Shown: positions 58,339-64,000 of the stretch, piece after piece
Numbering within the stretch: position 1 is the stretch's first letter
How the letters are laid out: the number at the start of each line of letters is the position of its first letter
Assembly: GCF_042853465.1 (NCBI RefSeq)
Contig: NZ_AP031497.1
Location: forward strand, 4,154,001 to 4,218,000
DNA from: Simiduia litorea
Lineage (GTDB): Bacteria > Pseudomonadota > Gammaproteobacteria > Pseudomonadales > Cellvibrionaceae
Direction of reading: 5' to 3'
Length of the DNA: 64,000 nt
Notes under the pieces: model-generated
Seen by the model: the letters and a program-made list of their open reading frames with translations, nothing else
The model's database searches: none
Told to the model about the DNA's origin: nothing
Program-made: the position numbers and the translations under genes

Positions 58339-59528
58339 TTCACAACTCCCTGTACTGTGTTCGACGGAGACGCTTTCCCGCCTTGTAGGCGCTGCCATTG
58401 TTGCGGCGACTTACTGGCCTGCACGACCGCTTCAATAAATGCCATACCGCTCAGTGCGTCGTGAATATCTGGCACATCGCGCTCGATATAAGAAGCGTTT
58501 GCGTGCGTTAAATGCGCGCGAATTTGACCCGCAAAATTGCGGTAGTGATTAGCGAAGGCTTCAATATATCCCTCGGGGTGCCCACTAGGCGTGCGCAAAT
58601 TCGCACGTGCAAGTGCCGATAATTCTCCCACGCCGGCGCGCACTAATTGCGCTGGCGCATCGGCAAACTTTAACCACAAGCTATTAGGTTCCTGCTGGCG
58701 CCACTCCAGCGATGCTTTGTCACCATAGACCCGTAGGCGCAAATCATTTTCCTCGCCAACACTTATTTGACTGGCAATTAAAACCCCTTGCGCGCCCTTT
58801 TCGGTTTCAAATAGCACCGTGCCATCATCATCCAATAGACGATCGGGTATCGACGCCGTCAGATGCGCACAAACGGTTTGCAACCTATCAGTGCACACAT
58901 ATTCCACCAAATTGGCCGCGTGCACGCCAATATCACCCATGCAGCAACTGAGGCCCGCTCGGGCTGGATCTAAACGCCAGGCCGCTTGTTTATTATCGAC
59001 ACCTGGGGTCACAGCCAACCAACCTTGACTGTACTCAACCACCACTTTTTTCACCCGGCCCAAACGACCCGCAGCGACTAGGGCCCGCGCTTCCTTAACT
59101 AGGGGGTAGCCGGTGTAGGTATGCGTTAAGCCGTACAGACGCCCAGTTTTTTCGACGGTTGCCGCGAGGTATCGGCACTCTTCCAGCGACAGGGTTGCGG
59201 GTTTATCAGACATCACATCAAAGCCACTTTCCAAGGCCATGCACGCGACCGGTAAGTGCAAATGGTTGGGCGTGACAATGGCAACGAAATCCATCCGCTC
59301 GCCCAAGGGCAATTGCGCTTCCGCTTTAAACAAGGTTTGGTAATCGGGATAACAGCGATCCGGGCTTAGAAAGAGGCCAAGGCCCGAACTCAACGATCGC
59401 TGCGGATCAGCGCTAAAGGCGCCGCACACCAATTCAATTTGACCATCCAACGCTGCCGCCATGCGGTGCACCACGCCTATAAACGCGCCTTCGCCACCAC
59501 CGACCATGCCCATCCGAATCTTTCGCAT
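58335..59528 (-). CDS. Gfo/Idh/MocA-family oxidoreductase
   Basis: The 397-residue NAD(P)-dependent dehydrogenase begins MRKIRMGMVGGGEGAFIGVVHRMAA, with the glycine-rich motif. EKP-like motif: DKPATLSLEECRYLA near 133. The middle domain has the family's AAWRLDPARAGLSCCMGDIGVHAANLVEY, with the catalytic His. Members oxidise or reduce sugars and their keto forms. It is the first gene of the cluster, next to a divergent AraC regulator. The start at 59526-59528 follows AAGGAAC. Confidence 0.9.
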   Translation of the reverse strand: MRKIRMGMVGGGEGAFIGVVHRMAAALDGQIELVCGAFSADPQRSLSSGLGLFLSPDRCYPDYQTLFKAEAQLPLGERMDFVAIVTPNHLHLPVACMALESGFDVMSDKPATLSLEECRYLAATVEKTGRLYGLTHTYTGYPLVKEARALVAAGRLGRVKKVVVEYSQGWLAVTPGVDNKQAAWRLDPARAGLSCCMGDIGVHAANLVEYVCTDRLQTVCAHLTASIPDRLLDDDGTVLFETEKGAQGVLIASQISVGEENDLRLRVYGDKASLEWRQQEPNSLWLKFADAPAQLVRAGVGELSALARANLRTPSGHPEGYIEAFANHYRNFAGQIRAHLTHANASYIERDVPDIHDALSGMAFIEAVVQASKSPQQWQRLQGGKASPSNTVQGVVK

Positions 59529-59718
59529 CGAGTTCCTTGCCAACCCTTTGGCCCAGAAAATTGGGCATTTGGGATATTGTTATGATGACAAGAATACTAT
59601 GCCAATCCGCCGGCAGGGCTGTAGTATGTTTTCGGATACTTATGCAACAAAATCGGCGTTGTTTATATTTTCAACAAGGTTAAACTGGCCCAAACGGCGA
59701 CACACTAAAGGATTGAAG

Positions 59719-60465
59719 ATGCAGACATTGTCGGCAGAAGGCGTGGATTTACTGGATTTTATCGGTACCCAGCAGCTGGTAAACCTGTTTAGCCAGCTGC
59801 CCGACATCCTCTTTTGGGTAAAGCGCCGCAATGGACAAATTGCCTACGGCAACGCAGAATTTCTCGCCTTAATCGGGGTCGATAAACTACAGGACGCCAT
59901 TGGCCTAACCGATTTCGACTTTGCGCCCCGGTATTTGGCCAAGCAATATATCGCCGACGATGAGAAAGTGATGAACGGCCAAGATGTCACTGACCGCCTA
60001 GAACTCAACCACGCGGCGAAAGACGGGCTGGCGTGGTTTTCCACCACCAAGCGCTGCCTAACAGCGAGCGATGGCCAAGTACTGGGCACCTATGGCGTAT
60101 CTCGTCATTTAGAAAAAACCTCGGTGGCACTCAATGCCATGCAGGCACTAAAAACCCCAGTCGATTATATTCAACAGCACTTCAGCGAGGACATTTGCCT
60201 CACACAATTAGCAGCGAGCACTCATTTATCCATAAGCGCACTCGAGCGACGTTTTAAAAAATACCTCAATAAAACCCCGAAACAATACATTCACCAAGTT
60301 AGGCTCGAACACGCGCGCAAATTGCTCGCGCAGACCACGCTGCCAATTGCACAGATTGCCAGTGAATCTGGCTTTACCGATCACAGCTATTTTTCGCGTT
60401 TATTCTTTCGACAATTTCAAGAACTGCCCTCAGTCTTTCGCTCCAACCACGAGATTATTCAGTAA
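59719..60465 (+). CDS. PAS-AraC transcriptional regulator
   Basis: The 248-residue regulator has a PAS-type sensor (residues about 22-135; LPDILFWVKRRNGQIAYGNAEFLALIG) and an AraC double HTH (residues about 150-245; LAASTHLSISALERRFKKYLN and IAQIASESGFTDHSYFSRLFFRQF). It is divergent from the glycoside cluster, so it probably controls it. The ATG at 59719 is chosen for AAAGGA upstream; a longer frame from 59461 has no ribosome site. Its 3' end overlaps the convergent metallo-hydrolase gene by 11 bp. Confidence 0.9.
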   Translation: MQTLSAEGVDLLDFIGTQQLVNLFSQLPDILFWVKRRNGQIAYGNAEFLALIGVDKLQDAIGLTDFDFAPRYLAKQYIADDEKVMNGQDVTDRLELNHAAKDGLAWFSTTKRCLTASDGQVLGTYGVSRHLEKTSVALNAMQALKTPVDYIQQHFSEDICLTQLAASTHLSISALERRFKKYLNKTPKQYIHQVRLEHARKLLAQTTLPIAQIASESGFTDHSYFSRLFFRQFQELPSVFRSNHEIIQ

Positions 60466-61555
60466 TAGCCACGGCTTCTTGAACCGCTTCACGCCACCAG
60501 AACGACCCAGCGTGAGGAGCCAATATGGCCACCGGCTCGCCCATCAATGGGGTCGTAATCGCTACCTGATATTTAGCCGCCGCTTGCAGTGCACGCTCAA
60601 AAGGCTCCGTCCAAGCGTGCATTGCCAAATCAAACGTACCGTTGTGGATGGGCATCATCCAGCGCCCCTGCAAATCTACATGGGCCTGCACTGACTGCTC
60701 CGGCAACATATGAATATCGGCCCAACGCGGATCATAAGCACCCGTTTCGACGAAGGTGACATCAAAAGGGCCATATCGCTCACCAATGCGCTTAAAGCCT
60801 TCGAAATAACCCGTATCACCGCTAAAAAATAGTGAAACTGTTGATGTTTTGATGACCCATGAAGCCCACAGGCGCACATTTTTATCCGTTAAACTGCGCC
60901 CTGAAAAATGTTGTGCCGGTGTTGCCGTTAGCTTCACGCCGGCCATTTCATGAGTTTCGTGCCAGTCCAATTCAATGACTTGCTCCGCGGCGACGCCCCA
61001 GGCTTGCAACAGCCCACCCACACCGAGGGGCACAATAAACCGTTTGGTTTTTTGTGCCAACGCAACGATGGCGCCTTTATCTAAATGGTCGTAGTGATCA
61101 TGGGAAATAATCACCGCCTCTATTGAAGGTAAGTCGTCAAGGCTTATAGGGCTGGCGTGAAAGCGTTTGGGACCGGCCCAACTCAGGGGCGACGCACGCT
61201 CTGCAAATACTGGGTCAGTTAACCAAAACCGATGATTCAGTTTAAACAAAAGCGTCGAGTGCCCTAAGCGCACAAACTGGTTGTCAGCGAGTGCCGACAA
61301 AGCCTCGCTGGTCAAAGGCAGCACGGTTGGCGACGTCGACGGCGCCGCATCTTTTGGCTTATTGAAAGTAAAATCCCATAAGATTTTAAGCCCCGCCCAG
61401 AGCCCACCCGCGTGGTTTACTGGTTGCTCTGGATTGAAAAACTGCGCCTCCGCATGGTGATTTGAGTCCAGATACTCGGGTTTATCGGCAGAAGCGGAAG
61501 TGGAACAGGCAATGGCCACGGTTATAGCTCCAATCAAAATGGGGTGAAAAGGCAT
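60455..61555 (-). CDS. Metallo-beta-lactamase-fold hydrolase, exported
   Basis: The 366-residue protein has a signal peptide (MPFHPILIGAITVAIACSTSASADK) that may be a lipobox around Cys. It carries the MBL motif HxHxDH (ISHDHYDHLDKGAI, near 166) and further ligands in GDTGYFEGFKRIGERYGPFDVTF and MPIHNGTFDLA. It looks like the NAPE-PLD/UlaG-type group whose natural substrates vary. It is divergent from the TetR gene across two operator repeats, which may control both. A TTG nine codons upstream is rejected as start. Confidence 0.88.
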   Translation of the reverse strand: MPFHPILIGAITVAIACSTSASADKPEYLDSNHHAEAQFFNPEQPVNHAGGLWAGLKILWDFTFNKPKDAAPSTSPTVLPLTSEALSALADNQFVRLGHSTLLFKLNHRFWLTDPVFAERASPLSWAGPKRFHASPISLDDLPSIEAVIISHDHYDHLDKGAIVALAQKTKRFIVPLGVGGLLQAWGVAAEQVIELDWHETHEMAGVKLTATPAQHFSGRSLTDKNVRLWASWVIKTSTVSLFFSGDTGYFEGFKRIGERYGPFDVTFVETGAYDPRWADIHMLPEQSVQAHVDLQGRWMMPIHNGTFDLAMHAWTEPFERALQAAAKYQVAITTPLMGEPVAILAPHAGSFWWREAVQEAVAITE

Positions 61556-61585
61556 AGGTTTAACTCGATTAAAATCCCGCAAAAA

Positions 61586-61603
61586 GTAAACTGACTAGTG
61601 TAC
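61586..61603. promoter_or_regulatory. Operator 1 of the TetR-type pair
   Basis: GTAAACTGACTAGTGTAC is an imperfect inverted repeat, with GTAAACT and AGTGTAC arms separated by four bases. A second copy lies at 61637-61654. It sits just upstream of the metallo-hydrolase start. Confidence 0.7.
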
Positions 61604-61636
61604 CTTTTGCCAAGATTATCCTTACCAATGGAAAAA

Positions 61637-61654
61637 GTAAACTGGTAAGTGTAA
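61637..61654. promoter_or_regulatory. Operator 2 of the TetR-type pair
   Basis: GTAAACTGGTAAGTGTAA repeats the arm pattern of 61586-61603, 51 bp away (centre to centre). It is 32 bp upstream of the TetR ATG. Confidence 0.7.
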
Positions 61655-61685
61655 TATTTACCCATTTCTTAGGTTGACACCTGCT

Positions 61686-62303
61686 ATGTCTCAATCCAAA
61701 AAGCTCACCGAACAGAAACACGATGCCATCGTGAACGCGGCGGTCCAGATTTTTCAGGCGCAAGGCTTCAGCCATAGCAGCATGGATAAAATTGCCGCCG
61801 CCGCCGGTGTTTCAAAACGCACTGTCTACAATCACTTTGCCAGCAAGGAGTTACTGTTTGATGAAATATTGCGGCAACTGTGGGCTAGAAGCGACCAAGA
61901 CATCGATTACCGTTATTTTCCAGACCGGCCAATAAAAGCTCAGCTGTCAGCCATACTGGCTGCGAAAGCCAAGCTCTTGGCGGACCAAAATTACCAGAAC
62001 TTAGCGCGGGTGGTGCTGGCGGAAATGATTCATTCGCCTCAGCTTGCTGAGACAGTGGTAAAAACCATTGCCAACAAGGAAACCCATTTAAACACGTGGC
62101 TCGAGCAAGCCACTCGCGATGGTCGCCTAGCTTGCAGCGACCTAACCTTCGCTGCAGAACAACTGCATAGCCTCATAAAAGGCTTTTGCTTTTGGCCACA
62201 AATTACCATTGGCTTGGCCTCGCCCTCCGAAGCTGAAACCGCACATATTATCGAGCAGACCACGGCAATGTTTCTGCTCCGCTACGGCACCGAAAAACTC
62301 TAG
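61686..62303 (+). CDS. TetR-family transcriptional regulator
   Basis: The 205-residue repressor-type protein has an N-terminal HTH (MDKIAAAAGVSKRTVYNHFASKELLF, residues about 32-57) and an AefR-like ligand domain. The ATG at 61686 is preferred over a TTG four codons upstream. Two matching inverted repeats in the 130-bp divergent region are its likely operators, giving autoregulation and control of the metallo-hydrolase gene. Confidence 0.92.
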   Translation: MSQSKKLTEQKHDAIVNAAVQIFQAQGFSHSSMDKIAAAAGVSKRTVYNHFASKELLFDEILRQLWARSDQDIDYRYFPDRPIKAQLSAILAAKAKLLADQNYQNLARVVLAEMIHSPQLAETVVKTIANKETHLNTWLEQATRDGRLACSDLTFAAEQLHSLIKGFCFWPQITIGLASPSEAETAHIIEQTTAMFLLRYGTEKL

Positions 62304-62307
62304 TGCT

Positions 62308-64000
62308 TTAACTGCTCTTCGCTTGAATACCACTCAGCAAACTAACCGACTCCAGCGCCTCTTCGGCCATAGAGCGGCCGTCCAAGGATTCAACCACGCG
62401 GTGTTTACTGCCATCCGTTAATTTTGCGTTAATCACAAAGTGCTGCGTGGTTTTTTTGCCTACCTGAGACGAACCGCGACTTTCTATTTCAAGATGTCGT
62501 ATTTTTTCCGGCGCAATGAAACGCTTACTAACCACAACACCGCACAGTTTTCTAACCGTAAAAATGCCGCGCTTACCAATTTTCACCTGGTAGGCATTGA
62601 ACAAACCATACAAGCACGCCAGCGCAATAAGCCCGCCCACTAACATAAAGCACACAGCCATGAAGGTCGGCGCATCTGTAGGCCACATAAAAACGCCGCC
62701 GGCGAAAAAGCCAAAGCCAAAGAGAAATCCTATGGCTTTACCGAGTGCTCCGCGAAAATAGCCATAGTTAAGTTCCACCCCATCTTGCAGCTGCCGCGCG
62801 TTTAACAAAGACTCCAGTTTTTTACCGCGTTCGATACTCGCTCTTGGGTGCTGGCTGGCATCGCTGAGCGCAAGCGACGACTGCGCAGTACCCGGGAACA
62901 CAGGTATTTCATAATCGCGATTGAAGTCGGCGCCGGGTAAATCGGCATGCAGGGAGACGCGCCAAAAATAATAGCTATCGTCGCTTAATTGCGACCCGGG
63001 TAAGTTGCTCGGGACGTTAAAGCAAAATGCGAGCTTCGTGCCTTGGCTGGCTGCGTGCACGTGTGCGAAGCCATCTTTCTGCCACTCCACCGATTCGCGG
63101 CGCGAGCGATCCTTACCCGAGCCGGAATAATAACTGTGTACGCAGGCCAAGGTGACCGCCACCGCCATATTCGCATCGTAAGGCAAACGTACATCGACCT
63201 CGCCACCCACTTGCCCACCAATGGCCCCTGGGTAGGGATTGAGTCGCAAAGGACTAGGGCCAAAGCGGAGCCATTGCCGCGTCGCACTAATAGCCCACAC
63301 CAATAACCCCGCCCCAATAATCGGAAACAGTAATGCAATTAATGCGGGGTAATTTCCCTTAGCCAACTCTTCCGGCAAGATAAACGGGATGGGCGAAGAA
63401 ATGGCATTCCAGAAAATCGCAAAAATCCACGCACCCCATAAGCCCGCCTTGGCATTAGAACGAATCGGGTTGTGCCAATCTTTGTTAGCCAGCCAGGCCT
63501 CTGAAGTAGTGCTCAAATCCGGCACCGTCGCGCTGCGATGGTAAAAACTAAAAACCAGTAAACCGACGCCGACACCGCCAAACACAACCACAAAAATGAA
63601 TTTGAAACCGAGCATACCCCAGCGCAACTCTCTATAGATAACGGCTTTTTGAGGTTGATCTGGATTGACATAAACTGAAATACTGCCGCCCTTCGCCAAG
63701 GCGCGCTTTAACGCGCGCGCTTTGTCTTCTTGCCAGCTGCCAATATTATCCGAACCACTCATGATGCCGACGCGATCACTTTCATAAGCGGTACCGCGGA
63801 AATAGTAGCGATAGGACGCTAAGGCTTGATAGGTGGTGCTGTCATCGCCGTGATGAGTGTTCAGCTTGGCGCTCAACAACTGCGCCTCCACAGGCTGCCA
63901 TTGATCCATTTGTTGCCATTCGTAGAGTGATGGAACAATGCTAAAAAATAGAAATCCTACACCTACACCGGCGAAGGGTAAGGCAAATAAAATAAGAAAC
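62308..64000 (-). CDS. DUF3592 membrane protein, 5' end off the window
   Basis: The frame is open without a stop up to the window edge. In front of the internal ATG at 63907-63909 it reads a membrane helix (FLILFALPFAGVGVGFLFFS, then IVPSLYEW), so the true start lies beyond 64000. The seen part (563 residues) has DUF3592 features (W-PVEA-L near the front, YxYxFxG, GSDNIGSWQ, VYVNPDQPQKAVI), then three or four further helices and a PH-like tail. Function unknown. It is convergent with the TetR gene, four bases apart. Confidence 0.85.
   Translation of the reverse strand, partial: FLILFALPFAGVGVGFLFFSIVPSLYEWQQMDQWQPVEAQLLSAKLNTHHGDDSTTYQALASYRYYFRGTAYESDRVGIMSGSDNIGSWQEDKARALKRALAKGGSISVYVNPDQPQKAVIYRELRWGMLGFKFIFVVVFGGVGVGLLVFSFYHRSATVPDLSTTSEAWLANKDWHNPIRSNAKAGLWGAWIFAIFWNAISSPIPFILPEELAKGNYPALIALLFPIIGAGLLVWAISATRQWLRFGPSPLRLNPYPGAIGGQVGGEVDVRLPYDANMAVAVTLACVHSYYSGSGKDRSRRESVEWQKDGFAHVHAASQGTKLAFCFNVPSNLPGSQLSDDSYYFWRVSLHADLPGADFNRDYEIPVFPGTAQSSLALSDASQHPRASIERGKKLESLLNARQLQDGVELNYGYFRGALGKAIGFLFGFGFFAGGVFMWPTDAPTFMAVCFMLVGGLIALACLYGLFNAYQVKIGKRGIFTVRKLCGVVVSKRFIAPEKIRHLEIESRGSSQVGKKTTQHFVINAKLTDGSKHRVVESLDGRSMAEEALESVSLLSGIQAKSS

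Overview
This window reads as chromosomal DNA of a marine gammaproteobacterium, probably of the Cellvibrionales type. The grounds are the protein style, the glnE-ilvE-waaG-msbA-hldE neighbourhood known from Pseudomonas relatives, a DUF3450/TtpC/ExbB/ExbD/TonB/TPR energy-transduction operon, a TonB-dependent receptor and a glycoside-oxidation cluster. No 16S gene or other decisive marker is present, so the taxon is an inference.

Positions 1-14107 are a sedentary chromosomal integron. An IntI integrase gene lies on the + strand (13118-14107), with a perfect LexA-type box just upstream. Leftward from the attI core (about 12771) runs an array of at least 24 cassettes, all coded on the - strand and each ended by an attC site (on the + strand TAACGCC/T...TTGTTA). 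The array very likely continues past the left edge. Seventeen cassettes carry a recognisable small gene: small membrane proteins, lipoproteins, DUF1439, DUF2750, DUF3658 and unknowns. Seven are ORF-poor and fall into two repeat families: family A (five diverged copies of about 300 bp) and family B (two identical copies, about 375 bp). Two IS3-family elements have entered the array. One is present twice, both times inside an attC site in the same orientation. The other sits between an attC and its cassette gene.

Positions 14229-26279 (- strand) hold an LPS-core block (waaG, an InaA-like kinase, rmlD, msbA, hldE) with ilvE, glnE and a GspE-type ATPase. Positions 26450-33023 (+ strand) hold DUF47-pit, argE-argA and ilvD. 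A TonB-dependent receptor (33250-35868, +) faces a complete TonB2-like operon (36147-41286, -). Positions 41588-43760 hold lgt-thyA-folA. Then come an NRDE/TANGO2 protein, ptsP and rppH, a HAD hydrolase, an imelysin-like lipoprotein, a beta-barrel candidate, rlmI and an HDOD protein.

Positions 52751-59528 (- strand) form a six-gene cluster: a secreted sugar isomerase/epimerase-like protein, a GMC oxidoreductase with an FAD-GDH-type cysteine triad, its Tat-exported small subunit, an MFS transporter, a second isomerase/epimerase-like protein and a Gfo/Idh/MocA oxidoreductase. A PAS-AraC regulator is divergent from it. The set suggests periplasmic oxidation of a sugar or glycoside, import, and cytoplasmic processing. 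The window ends with a metallo-beta-lactamase-fold protein and a TetR regulator, divergent across a pair of repeated operators, and a DUF3592 membrane protein that runs off the right edge.
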